Shown: positions 56,091-64,000 of the stretch, piece by piece | How the letters are laid out: each line of letters opens with the position of its first letter | How positions within the stretch are numbered: position 1 is the stretch's first letter | Assembly (NCBI GenBank): GCA_029251085.1 | Contig: JAQXDZ010000081.1 | Span: 219,417 to 283,416 of the forward strand | Length of the DNA stretch: 64,000 bases | Source of the DNA: Mariniblastus sp. | GTDB taxonomy: Bacteria; Planctomycetota; Planctomycetia; Pirellulales; Pirellulaceae | Direction of reading: 5' to 3' | The notes under the pieces: generated by a model | Told to the model about the DNA's origin: nothing | Database searches by the model: none | Seen by the model: the letters and a program-made list of their open reading frames with translations, nothing else | Position numbers and translations under genes: made by a program

Positions 56091-56128
56091 AAAAAAGAAC
56101 CGCAGGATAACGAAGTGCCATCCTGCGG
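56091..56128 (-). terminator. Rho-independent terminator of acpP
   Basis: CCGCAGGAT at 56100-56108 and ATCCTGCGG at 56120-56128 form a perfect 9-bp stem with an 11-base loop. On the minus strand, TTCTTTTTT follows. It lies about 50 bases after acpP and before fabF, which it separates. Confidence 0.92.
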
Positions 56129-56180
56129 ATTGTTTTAAAGACCGTTTTGCAACGAATCAATTCGATTTCAGCATCTGTAA

Positions 56181-56423
56181 CTAAGCAGTTGCAGAAGAGC
56201 CCTCGATATGACTAATTGCTTCACCGACCGTCTGAATTTTTTCTGCAGATTCGTCAGGAATGTTGATATCAAATTCCTCTTCTAGCTCCATTACTAGCTC
56301 GACAGTGTCAAGCGAGTCTGCTCCGAGGTCATTGACGAAATTTGACTCTCGTTTGATTTTGTCTTTCTCGACGCCAAGTTGCTCAGCAACGATGTTGACG
56401 ACGCGATCTTCGACCGATGACAT
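56181..56423 (-). CDS. acpP: Acyl carrier protein
   Basis: 80 residues, acidic, with the [18 protein letters not shown] motif. The Ser that receives the phosphopantetheine arm is S37. The start has an AGGAGG-like site (GAAGGAGGCC) close upstream on the minus strand. It carries growing acyl chains for fabF, fabG and fabD encoded around it. Confidence 0.98.
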   Translation of the reverse strand: MSSVEDRVVNIVAEQLGVEKDKIKRESNFVNDLGADSLDTVELVMELEEEFDINIPDESAEKIQTVGEAISHIEGSSATA

Positions 56424-56632
56424 ATATCGGCCTCCTTCTAAAAAATTACCTTGCGGAAAACTGTTAACGTTGATTACTCATCTCAGCCCTCAACAGTTCG
56501 CAATGACAGCGAAAACGTCTTGGTGGCAACATGAACAACGGCAATAAGATAGAGGATTCCGACAAAAAGGGTCAAGGCAACATCACCAGAATCCCACTTT
56601 TTTAGCCTTAAAAATGGTTATTTTCGCCGAGT

Positions 56633-57394
56633 TTAGGCTGTCATTCCTCCATCGACAGTCAGAACTTGCCCAGTTACGTACGATGCAGCAGGGCTCGCTA
56701 AAAATAGAACGCAAGCGGCAACGTCATCCGGAGTCCCAATTCGATTGGCTGGAATCTTCTTTTTTACCTCGCCCAGTATTACATCTCCGAGTTTTTCGGT
56801 CATTTCACTCTCGATAAAACCTGGGGCAACAGCGTTTACAGTGACCTTTCGTTTGCCTAGCTCTTTGGCGAGACTACGCGTCATTCCAATCACACCGGCC
56901 TTGGAGGCTGAGTAATTGGTTTGCCCCGCGTTTCCAATCAAGCCGGAAACGCTAGAGATATTGATAATTCGACCATAGCGAGAACGCATCATGCGTTGCG
57001 ACGCGGCTCGGGTGAACAAGAAAGTTCCCCGTAAATTTACGGCGATCACATCATCCCACTGCTCATCCGACATCATCGGCATCAGCGTGTCACGCGTAAT
57101 TCCAGCGTTATTTACCAAAATATCGAGCTTGCCCCACTCAGTCGAAACTTTTTCGACGATCTCCTCAATTGCCTCTTTTTCGCTCACGTCGGCAGCCATT
57201 ACCTCTGCAGCACCGCCAGCCTCTTCAATTAAACGTGCTGTCTCGGCGAGCTTTTCAGCATTTCTTGCCACCAAAGCCACACGAGCCCCAGCTCCCGCCA
57301 AAGCAATAGCCATCGAGCGGCCTAAACCCTGAGAAGCTCCCGTAACGATGGCATTTTGCCCAGAAAGATCAACCTTCATCGATTCCAAACTCAT
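56633..57394 (-). CDS. fabG: 3-oxoacyl-ACP reductase
   Basis: 253 residues of the short-chain dehydrogenase family: NADP(H) motif [10 protein letters not shown] near the start, [14 protein letters not shown], the catalytic Ser in INISSVSGL and the Tyr/Lys of [12 protein letters not shown]. The end GGMTA is typical for FabG. It reduces beta-ketoacyl-ACP. Gap to fabD is 59 bases and to acpP 209. Confidence 0.97.
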   Translation of the reverse strand: MSLESMKVDLSGQNAIVTGASQGLGRSMAIALAGAGARVALVARNAEKLAETARLIEEAGGAAEVMAADVSEKEAIEEIVEKVSTEWGKLDILVNNAGITRDTLMPMMSDEQWDDVIAVNLRGTFLFTRAASQRMMRSRYGRIINISSVSGLIGNAGQTNYSASKAGVIGMTRSLAKELGKRKVTVNAVAPGFIESEMTEKLGDVILGEVKKKIPANRIGTPDDVAACVLFLASPAASYVTGQVLTVDGGMTA

Positions 57395-57453
57395 TTGTTC
57401 CTCAAATTTCTCTTACAAAAATTTATCGTGTCTGCCAAACGCGCTGAAGCAAC

Positions 57454-58365
57454 TTAATCCAGCACGCCATAACATTTAGTCTTTCGGTTAATCCGTTTCA
57501 TTAGGCTTCTCAGAACGCGGCCTACACCAACTTCATAAAACTCATCGAATCCATCTTCCAGCATCCGTTCGATCGAATCCTGCCATAAAACCGGAGCACA
57601 AACTTGTTTTACCAATTGCTCCTTGAACTCAGCCGGATCGGTGTGAGGACAGGCATCGACATTAGAATATACCGGCAAACGTGTCGGTTGTATTTCGACT
57701 TGCGTTAGTGCTTCAGAGATTTTCCCAACTGCCGATTCCATTACCGGAGTGTGGAACGCCCCAGCAACTGCCAGAGGGACTGATTTCATGGCACCTGCCG
57801 CGTCTGCCACTGCGGGGACTCGCTCGCAACTGGCAAGTCCACCGGAAACGGCAATATTTCCTTTGCACAGGAGATTCGCAATTTGCAAAACTTCTCCGTC
57901 AACCCGCGCTTCATCACACACCTTTTGCGTTTGTTCCCGATCTAGCCCCAGGATGCTAACCATCGAGCTCGGAGTCTCGTCCGCAGCCTCCTGCATGGCC
58001 TGGCCACGCCTTTGAACCAACTGAAGACCCTCCTCGAAGCTCATCCCACCCGCGAACGCCAAAGCCGTATACTCGCCAAGGCTTAAACCAGCCGCGCCTT
58101 CACAATTTTGATAAACATCCGGCTTTTCAAGCTTTAGCTTCTCTAAAACAGCCATACTGCTAACGTACAAAGCAGGTTGACTGATAACGGTCGAATTGAG
58201 TTTCTCCGCCGGCCCATTAAAACAAATATCGGCCAAATCGTAGCCTAACAGATCAGCCGCTCGCTTGAATAAATCACTAGCCGCAGGCAACTCATCACAG
58301 AGTTCCCTTGCCATCCCAACGGTCTGCGCTCCCTGCCCGGGAAATAAAAAAGCAATCTTGGTCAA
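57454..58365 (-). CDS. fabD: Malonyl-CoA-ACP transacylase
   Basis: 303 residues. FLFPGQGAQTVGMA at the start, the nucleophile Ser in GLSLGEYTAL, the His of GAFHTPVME, and the late YEVGVGRVLRSLM are conserved. The start is a TTG at 58365 with GAGGTG five bases upstream. It loads malonyl groups onto ACP. Upstream on the same strand is ruvB, separated by 265 bases; fabH and plsX, common neighbours, are absent. Confidence 0.96.
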   Translation of the reverse strand: MTKIAFLFPGQGAQTVGMARELCDELPAASDLFKRAADLLGYDLADICFNGPAEKLNSTVISQPALYVSSMAVLEKLKLEKPDVYQNCEGAAGLSLGEYTALAFAGGMSFEEGLQLVQRRGQAMQEAADETPSSMVSILGLDREQTQKVCDEARVDGEVLQIANLLCKGNIAVSGGLASCERVPAVADAAGAMKSVPLAVAGAFHTPVMESAVGKISEALTQVEIQPTRLPVYSNVDACPHTDPAEFKEQLVKQVCAPVLWQDSIERMLEDGFDEFYEVGVGRVLRSLMKRINRKTKCYGVLD

Positions 58366-58630
58366 TGCATCACCTCGTTAAGTTTTTGTTGACCCGTCAA
58401 TCTAAGAACCGTCGATTTTGGTGTCAACGACGGGCGAGCAATCAATTCCCCCCCACCGCCAAACTTTCCTTCTTGATGGTAAAAATTTCCGAATAAAACA
58501 GGCAAGACACCAAAATCGCTTGCTAACGCGGCCGTCCTGTCCAAAAACTCAAAGCCAGCACCTAAAAAATACGCTTCCGCTGGAAATTTACCATCGAATG
58601 CTGATCTTAGCCCAGAAACGATAATCGCAA

Positions 58631-59644
58631 TCAACTAAAAAAACCGTTCTCAGGGGGTATCTCATGTTTCATATGCGCGAATGCCTTCGCCGTCGCCACT
58701 CTGCCACGCGGGGTTCTTAAAATCAATTCACTACGTAATAAAAATGGCTCGACCTCATCGGCCAGCGTATCCGAAACGGTATTCATTGTCGCAGCGATCG
58801 TACCGATGCCTGTTGGCCCTCCCATGCAAACACGAATCAACGTATCGAGGTATCTCCGATCCTGACGATCCAAACCAAGCGTATCAATCTCGGCCATCTG
58901 CAATGCCGCCCGAGCCACTTCAACAGTAATCTCTCCAGCGGCTCGACTCTGAGCAAAATCTCGAACCCATCGCAGACGGTTATTGGCAACCCGCGGCGTG
59001 CTTCGACTTCGCAACGCTACTTCGCTCGCCGCATCATCCGAAATGACAACGTTTAACTTGCTTGCGTTACGACGAACAATTTCTGTTAAATCTTCGTCGT
59101 TATAAAATTCCAGATGCTCTCGTATTTGAAAACGATCACGCAATGGGCCGGTTAACATCCCCGCCCGCGTGGTCGCGCCGATTAAAGTAAACGGTTGCAA
59201 TTTCATATTGTGAGTTCGCGCATTGATCCCCTCGCCAAGGATTAGATCAATGCGAAAGTCTTCCATTGCCGTGTAGAGATACTCCTCCACTGACTTGGGA
59301 ATCCGGTGAATCTCGTCGATAAACAAAACCTGCTTTGCCTGGAGGTTCGTTAAGCTCGGAACAAGGTCCTTGGGAGCCTTCAAACTCGGGCCTGATAAAA
59401 AATCAACCGGCACTTCCATTTCCATGGGAATGCAATGGGCGAACGTCGTCTTGCCAAGTCCAGGCGGACCATCGAACAAAACATGACCAAGGACATCACT
59501 CCGCTGACGAGCTGCCTGAATTGCAATCTGCAATCTCGCAATTACATCTCGCTGCCCGACCATGTCGGCCATTCGCGAGGGCCGCAGACTCGGGTCATCC
59601 TCTTCAGGCACTGGACTGTTTGAAAGAATAGGTTCTCGGGTCAT
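58631..59644 (-). CDS. ruvB: Holliday junction branch-migration helicase RuvB
   Basis: 337 residues. N-terminal LRPSRMADMVGQRDVIARLQ, Walker A GPPGLGKT, Walker B FIDEIHRI, and ATTRAGMLTGPLRDRF (sensor/arginine finger) identify RuvB. The C-terminal winged helix ends with RTPRGRVATAKAFAHM. It drives branch migration with RuvA. ruvA and ruvC are not next to it. Confidence 0.97.
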   Translation of the reverse strand: MTREPILSNSPVPEEDDPSLRPSRMADMVGQRDVIARLQIAIQAARQRSDVLGHVLFDGPPGLGKTTFAHCIPMEMEVPVDFLSGPSLKAPKDLVPSLTNLQAKQVLFIDEIHRIPKSVEEYLYTAMEDFRIDLILGEGINARTHNMKLQPFTLIGATTRAGMLTGPLRDRFQIREHLEFYNDEDLTEIVRRNASKLNVVISDDAASEVALRSRSTPRVANNRLRWVRDFAQSRAAGEITVEVARAALQMAEIDTLGLDRQDRRYLDTLIRVCMGGPTGIGTIAATMNTVSDTLADEVEPFLLRSELILRTPRGRVATAKAFAHMKHEIPPENGFFS

Positions 59645-59924
59645 GCATTTCGGTTGGGTAAAATGTTCAAAACAGTGCGACCAATCTCTACCGATTCTAC
59701 AAGATCAGGCCACGCTAAATATAACGGTCAGGTGACGTTTTCTATAGTTCAATCGGCCTGCACGAATCACACATTCGAATTTAATCATCGGTTTCCCGAG
59801 AAAACGCTGGCAGGGCGACCTGAAATTTGAATCCACCCCTCAGTTTAAGCTAAATTATAAACAGTCATGCCAACCGCTGACTGCCCAGACTGGGCTCAAA
59901 ATTTCACGACTAACAACCATTCCT
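59645..59924. other. Intergenic region between divergent ruvB and regulator gene
   Basis: About 280 bases. It should carry the promoters of both flanking units. I see no convincing -24/-12 (GG/GC) element of the sigma-54 type and no strong hairpin. Confidence 0.45.
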
Positions 59925-61385
59925 ATGGCCAACCCCAAATCTTCACCTCGCGTTCTCAACCGGGCGTTTGACCGCTCCGCCTCACCGGTCTACCTCGTCA
60001 GCACAGACTTTGAGATCACCTATGCCAATCCAGCCTGCGGGCAATGGTGCGAAACCACCCTCGAGCAGCTCCTCGGTGTAAAATGTGTATTTTCGAGCCT
60101 GCCTTCAAACGCCATACTGGACAAGATCAATGGACTCTGCCCGCCTCCGACTCACTTCGAGCCAGACGCCCCCTCGTCAACTGCCCCCCGATCTTTTACT
60201 GCCTCCGCCATTACCGCTAACGGTAATACAAGCTGGAAATCAGCCTGGACCTTTCAACTGCTTGACGCTGATGAAAAACTCTTAGGCCTGCTCGTACTCT
60301 GCGACCCACTCACCCTTGAATCCCCCCCCGAACCGAAACCAGAGTCAGCCAATCTCTTACCAGAAACACTTCACACCCAATTAGCCGAGATCCACGCGAT
60401 CTCCAATCATACCCACTCTCTTGAGAGCCTGGCTGGCTCCAGTTCGTTCTCAGTACAATGCCTCAAACGAGTAACCGCCGCAATTCAATGCGAGGCAGAT
60501 TTACTGATCACGGGACCGCCTGGAAGTGGTAAGGAACACTTTGCGAGAGTCATCCACTCAGCTCGCAAGCCCGAACGCAACATCGACCTCCTGCCGATCC
60601 ATTGTGCAATTGCAGATCAAAAGCTAATCCAGCAACGCATCAAAGAAATAACCAACGAGATCTCCAGTAGCGGAAAAATCCCCCATGCACCAATCTGGCT
60701 CCTCCTGCTCGACATCGACCGCCTCGCCCCCGCAGCTCAGAGCGAATTACTGGGCTTCCTGAAACTACCAGAATTCCCGTTAAGAACCATCGGCACGTCA
60801 ACATTGTCACAAGATGAGCTAATCACTTCCTCCCAATTCTCAACCGAATTAGCAAACCACCTCGGCGTCATGGTCATCAACATGGTTCCCCTGATCGAAA
60901 GAATTGAAGATATCCCTCTGCTTTCTCAGGCACTACTCGAACGAGACAACAACCATCGCAAAAAACAACTCTCAGGGTTTGCCGACGAAACACTGCAACT
61001 GTTTCTCGAATTCAACTGGCCTGAAAATATTGACCAACTCAATCGAACCATACAACTTGCTGGCCTCAACGCTGACTCCACTCTCATTCAACCTAAAGAT
61101 CTGCCCGATGAATTTCAACAATCGCTAAAAGCGATGCGGATTGGCACATCCAAGGAAACAAAGATTAACCTCGACGAGTTCCTGAGAGGCGTCGAAGAAG
61201 AGCTGATCGCTCGGGCAATGAGAGAATCAAAAGGGAACAAAGCCAAGGCTGCATCGCTGCTTGGGATAAGTCGCCCCAAACTGCTTCGCCGATTGCAGAA
61301 CTTCGCCACCCCTCTGCAACGTCCCGATCAGCAGGCAAGCCCAACCGACGAAATCGACTCCTCCGCATTTGAGGAGCTCGAATGA
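59925..61385 (+). CDS. NtrC-like AAA+ regulator with PAS domain, lacking the sigma-54 contact loop
   Basis: 486 residues. A PAS-like domain lies at about 10-120 (SPVYLVSTDFEITYANPAC). The AAA+ domain (about 170-400) has a Walker A GPPGSGKE at 197-204 and a Walker B region LLLLDIDRLAPAAQ. A Fis-type helix-turn-helix (about 415-465, with ARAMRESKGNKAKAASLLGI) closes the protein. Where sigma-54 activators carry GAFTGA, this protein has an unrelated segment (KEITNEISSSGKIPHAPI). Walker B reads DID instead of DE, and NIDQLNR replaces the usual NVRELEN. So it probably cannot activate sigma-54 polymerase in the standard way. It may be a DNA-binding regulator with another mode. Confidence 0.82.
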   Translation: MANPKSSPRVLNRAFDRSASPVYLVSTDFEITYANPACGQWCETTLEQLLGVKCVFSSLPSNAILDKINGLCPPPTHFEPDAPSSTAPRSFTASAITANGNTSWKSAWTFQLLDADEKLLGLLVLCDPLTLESPPEPKPESANLLPETLHTQLAEIHAISNHTHSLESLAGSSSFSVQCLKRVTAAIQCEADLLITGPPGSGKEHFARVIHSARKPERNIDLLPIHCAIADQKLIQQRIKEITNEISSSGKIPHAPIWLLLLDIDRLAPAAQSELLGFLKLPEFPLRTIGTSTLSQDELITSSQFSTELANHLGVMVINMVPLIERIEDIPLLSQALLERDNNHRKKQLSGFADETLQLFLEFNWPENIDQLNRTIQLAGLNADSTLIQPKDLPDEFQQSLKAMRIGTSKETKINLDEFLRGVEEELIARAMRESKGNKAKAASLLGISRPKLLRRLQNFATPLQRPDQQASPTDEIDSSAFEELE

Positions 61386-61804
61386 ATCCTACCGTCATTG
61401 TCTGGGCCCGCTCTCCCCAGTGGTGCTCTGCGATCTCCCGTCAACTCGGCCAATTCCGGCTTTCCTGGGTTCTCAATTTTGAGTCCGTTTGGTCCGAAGT
61501 GCTAAAAATCGACGCGTCTGCTGTTGTGATTGAGATACCAGACAGATCACTCGATTCGTTTCCCGGCAACCTAGCCCGACTAAACAACAATTCTTTCCAA
61601 ATTAAGTCGTTTACAGTTGGCAAACTACCTAACCCATTGTGGGACCGAGAATTAAGAAAACTTGGCAATTGCGGTCACTACAGTACATCGGTTGAATTCG
61701 CCGCTCTCGCAACTGCGATCCAGCGACACCATCAATCTAGGATTCTCGCTGAGAAATCTATCGAACAAAATGTCTGGGCAAATCTCCCTTGGCCCACTCC
61801 CTAA
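61382..61804 (+). CDS. Receiver-like hypothetical protein coupled to the regulator
   Basis: 140 residues. Its ATG overlaps the stop of the preceding gene (ATGA), so translation is coupled. The succession of hydrophobic strands and helices (TVIVWARSPQWCSAISRQL, LKIDASAVVIEIP, SFTVGK) resembles a response-regulator receiver without the phospho-acceptor Asp, hence a possible pseudo-receiver. No DNA-binding domain follows. The pairing suggests that it modulates the NtrC-like protein. This is inference. Confidence 0.6.
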   Translation: MNPTVIVWARSPQWCSAISRQLGQFRLSWVLNFESVWSEVLKIDASAVVIEIPDRSLDSFPGNLARLNNNSFQIKSFTVGKLPNPLWDRELRKLGNCGHYSTSVEFAALATAIQRHHQSRILAEKSIEQNVWANLPWPTP

Positions 61805-61864
61805 AATCAGTTGCAGACGTAAAATCGATCTCTGGTAACAACTTCAATCCATGAACAGCGAAAC

Positions 61865-62944
61865 ATGACAGATTCAAATACCCTCGAAACGCGAGCCCGC
61901 CAACTACTTGGTACAGTCAAGGATCCTGAAACAGGTCGCAAACTCGCGAAACAAATCCACTCGGTCTCCGCAGACAATGGCCAACTTAAGGTCCAAGTTG
62001 GTTTGACGACTTTTGCCGCCCCTCTGAAGGCGGATTTTGAAAATGAAATCACAACACTCCTGAATGAAAACCTATCGAGTGAAGCTGAAAACATTTCAGT
62101 TGAAATAACCGAACACGTTCGCCCCGCTCAACCCGTTGGCCAAGTAGGCCTCACAGCCAAAGCGGTGATCGCCGTCGCGGCAGGGAAGGGTGGTGTTGGT
62201 AAGAGCACAGTGGCAACCAGTCTCGCCCTAGCTCTCAAAAATGCCGGTTGCAAAACTGGCATCCTCGACGCAGACGTTTACGGTCCCAGCGTCCCACAAC
62301 TCACAGGGGTTCGAGGCCAAGTTCAAAAAGTAGGCGAGAAAATTCAACCGCTTGACTTTAATGGTATCCCCTTGATGAGCATTGGCTTCATGGTTCCACC
62401 AGACCAAGCGGTCATTTGGCGAGGCCCCATGCTTCATTCCGCAATCAAGACGTTTGTCCAAGGAACGGACTGGGGCGACCTTGATTACCTCATCATCGAC
62501 ATGCCACCAGGAACCGGCGACATCGCACTAAGCTTATCACAGATGCTACCGTTAACCGGAACCGTCATCGTCTGCACGCCACAGGAAGTTGCTCTGATCG
62601 ACGCCATCAAAGCAGTCGGAATGTTTCGCAAAGTTAAAATCCCCATCCTCGGTTTAATTGAAAACATGAGCAGTTTCATTTGTCCCGACAATGGCAAGGA
62701 GTACGACATCTTTGGCAAAGGCGGTGCACAGAAATACGCGGCCGAAGACAACATCGAATTCCTCGGGGATATCCCGATCAACATTCAATTACGCGAACGC
62801 GGCGATGCAGGGGAAATGGCAGCCAATTTCGACGATGAAGAGGTCGCTCCACATTTGGTAGCGATCGCGCACAATCTCGTCAAAACGCTGGCAAAAAATG
62901 CCGCCGAAACCCCGGTGCAGGCACAACTTCCTGTGCTTGGCTAA
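61865..62944 (+). CDS. Mrp/NBP35 family iron-sulfur cluster carrier ATPase
   Basis: 359 residues. A MIP18/DUF59-like N-terminal domain (about 5-75) precedes a P-loop ATPase with the deviant Walker A GKGGVGKST (108-116). DADVYGPSVPQLTG, WRGPMLHSAIKTF and IIDMPPGTGDI are the family signatures. The site that is CxxC in many Mrp proteins reads CPDN here (273-276), so the second Cys is missing. The protein probably carries or transfers Fe-S clusters; how with one Cys is unclear. It is 60 bases after the receiver-like gene. Confidence 0.92.
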   Translation: MTDSNTLETRARQLLGTVKDPETGRKLAKQIHSVSADNGQLKVQVGLTTFAAPLKADFENEITTLLNENLSSEAENISVEITEHVRPAQPVGQVGLTAKAVIAVAAGKGGVGKSTVATSLALALKNAGCKTGILDADVYGPSVPQLTGVRGQVQKVGEKIQPLDFNGIPLMSIGFMVPPDQAVIWRGPMLHSAIKTFVQGTDWGDLDYLIIDMPPGTGDIALSLSQMLPLTGTVIVCTPQEVALIDAIKAVGMFRKVKIPILGLIENMSSFICPDNGKEYDIFGKGGAQKYAAEDNIEFLGDIPINIQLRERGDAGEMAANFDDEEVAPHLVAIAHNLVKTLAKNAAETPVQAQLPVLG

Positions 62945-62985
62945 CTGCAGCTCCACAAAATCGGTTTACCAGCAGCGCAAAAATT

Positions 62986-63013
62986 AGGGCCACTTTTTAA
63001 ATAAAGTGGCCCT
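62986..63013. terminator. Bidirectional terminator between the Mrp-like and AKKK-protein genes
   Basis: AGGGCCACTTT at 62986-62996 and AAAGTGGCCCT at 63003-63013 form a perfect 11-bp stem with a six-base loop. T-rich sequence follows on the plus strand and A/T-rich sequence on the other side. The convergent genes end on either side of it. Confidence 0.9.
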
Positions 63014-63057
63014 TTCTCGTTGTTTCAATTAATCAGTTGCTTCACTCGAAAAACGAG

Positions 63058-63192
63058 TTACTTCTTCTTTGCAACTTTTTTCTTAGCAGCTTTTTTCTTA
63101 GCAGGCTTTTTAGCAACCTTCTTCTTGGCTACTTTTTTCTTAGCTACTTTTTTCTTTGCAGGCTTTTTCTTTGCTGCTTTCTTTTTGGCCAC
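63058..63192 (-). CDS. 44-residue Lys/Ala/Val/Pro histone-H1-like protein
   Basis: Below the usual size cut-off but well supported. A GTG at 63192 has a perfect GGAGGA six bases upstream (63199-63204) and opens a frame ending with TAA at 63058. The translation is MAKKKAAKKKPAKKK followed by VAKKK, VAKKK, VAKKP, AKKKA, AKKKV and AKKK, so 43 of the 44 residues are Lys, Ala, Val or Pro. This is the composition of the C-terminal tail of histone H1-like proteins, here as a free-standing peptide. Binding to DNA or RNA is inferred. It ends at a strong terminator. The longer plus-strand frames in this place are its mirror image. Confidence 0.75.
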   Translation of the reverse strand: MAKKKAAKKKPAKKKVAKKKVAKKKVAKKPAKKKAAKKKVAKKK

Positions 63193-64000
63193 AGGACGTC
63201 CTCCGTTAATAGACCGTGGCGAGTCGCCCCCTGGCAAACATATGCCAGTCTTAAAGCAAACTCACCATTCGAAATAAACCACTTCTAGAAATGGCTCGAA
63301 TGTCAGCTCGTTTCCAACCTTCGATGGTCAGAGCTTAATTTCAAATTTCAATTTCGAAAAAACAATCTGTTCTCGTCGACATCAAAATTTGAACTCAAGT
63401 TACCGAGCGTCTTTGATGCGTAAGTTTTAAAAAACATAAAAAACTTTTCAATATTGTTTTTGAAGTTTTCGGATTTTTTTTACTCAACATTGAACCTGTT
63501 TTTTTCATTCAATCTAATCGACGTTAAAAAACAAACGTGAACACTTCGTTTTAAAACCAATGCCTTCCATTTTCAACTGCAACCAGTTGTTAAAGTTGTT
63601 TTCACAAGTCACGGGAAACAACAATCGGTCATTCAAAGTAACTTTGAACAAGATAATGTTTCTCAACATGAGACAAACTGCCCAGTCGACCAAACAAGCA
63701 ATTGCATTGAGACAGTTTTAAAAAAGCGTTTTCGACATAAAACACTTGAAAAAGAACAAAAAACAAAACTTCCCTCTGAACGGTTGAGTTTTCCTGCAAC
63801 AGAAAACAGTTTGCACATCAATTGGAACTGAAATATTCAAGGCAGTGATTCCGATCCAAACATTCAAGCAAAAACAAACGCAAACACGCACTGCAAGATT
63901 TTGATCTAATCAATTGATGCGAAACCGACGCACTCCAGTCGATAAAACAATTGCCATTGGTGCGATGAAAAACAGTGCGGAAAAAAAATTGAAAAAAAAT
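63193..64000. other. AT-rich region without a recognisable gene
   Basis: About 800 bases, strongly AT-rich with many runs of A and T (for example around 63430-63480 and 63960-64000). It carries the GGAGGA ribosome site (63199-63204) and presumably the promoter of the AKKK protein. I find no reading frame of credible length, no tRNA-like fold and no DnaA-box cluster. It continues past the window. Confidence 0.6.

Noticed and set aside
58362..58634. 90-codon minus frame filling the gap between ruvB and fabD
   Set aside because: TTG start without ribosome site, Phe/Gly-rich translation without similarity; kept only as a remark in the findings.
63020..63288. Phe/Leu-rich plus-strand frames
   Set aside because: They are the antisense reading of the AKKK gene (AAG/AAA read as CTT/TTT).
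63400..64000. Chromosomal replication origin in the AT-rich stretch
   Set aside because: No cluster of DnaA boxes and no dnaA or dnaN gene nearby.

Overview
The window looks like a chromosomal segment of a planctomycete, most likely of the order Pirellulales. The taxonomic markers are a DUF1549/DUF1553 cytochrome-like protein followed by a DUF1501 Tat protein, a DUF1559 pseudopilin with a small lipoprotein behind it, an ECF sigma factor beside its own short membrane partner, a YfhO-type membrane protein, and many exported proteins of unknown role. Base composition is moderate (roughly half G+C by eye) and coding density is high. I found no rRNA, tRNA, insertion sequence, prophage or CRISPR array. 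The assignment rests on gene content only.

Layout. 1-391: start of an ABC-2 type permease that runs off the left edge. 819-7052: ECF sigma factor, membrane partner, exported Lys-rich coiled-coil protein, DUF1549/DUF1553 protein and DUF1501 protein, all on +. 7216-8256: membrane-anchored VCBS-like protein. 8556-11484: two tandem membrane-associated GTPases with DUF697-like C-termini. 11654-14878: Flp pilin, low-molecular-weight phosphatase, fructosamine-kinase-like protein and secreted endonuclease/phosphatase. 14948-15118: a 14-bp tandem repeat and a bidirectional terminator. 15168-18203: lipoprotein, DUF1559 pseudopilin and halogenase-like flavoprotein. 18736-24347: M28 peptidase mosaic, AI-2E permease and an unknown conserved protein. 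24602-27947: small membrane protein, DUF1499, tethered MsrB, MOSC protein and IlvE. 27978-33416: RimK-RCK_C fusion, SlyX, metal permease with HMA domain, serine acetyltransferase and sulfotransferase. 33510-40736: SMP-30 lactonase, YfhO protein, GltS-like flavoprotein, inositol-phosphatase-like protein and SGNH hydrolase.

40753-49127 is a complete F1Fo ATP synthase operon on the minus strand (atpZ-like, atpI-like, atpB, E, F, H, A, G, D, C), with a His-rich extension on subunit a. 49692-54563 holds a DUF4912 protein, a molybdopterin oxidoreductase fused to pentapeptide repeats, a large PLP enzyme and a DUF2007 protein. 54680-59644 is a minus-strand fatty-acid block (fabF, acpP, fabG, fabD) behind ruvB; fabH and plsX are not in the window. 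59925-62944 carries a degenerate NtrC-like regulator, a coupled receiver-like protein and an Mrp-type ATPase. The right end holds a 44-residue Lys/Ala/Val/Pro protein (63058-63192) and about 0.8 kb of AT-rich DNA in which I see no gene.

The least ordinary items are the 44-residue AKKK-repeat protein, the His-rich subunit a, the oxidoreductase-pentapeptide fusion, the NtrC-like protein without the sigma-54 contact loop, and the tandem GTPase pair. None of these alone proves a new system, and all function statements beyond named families are inference.
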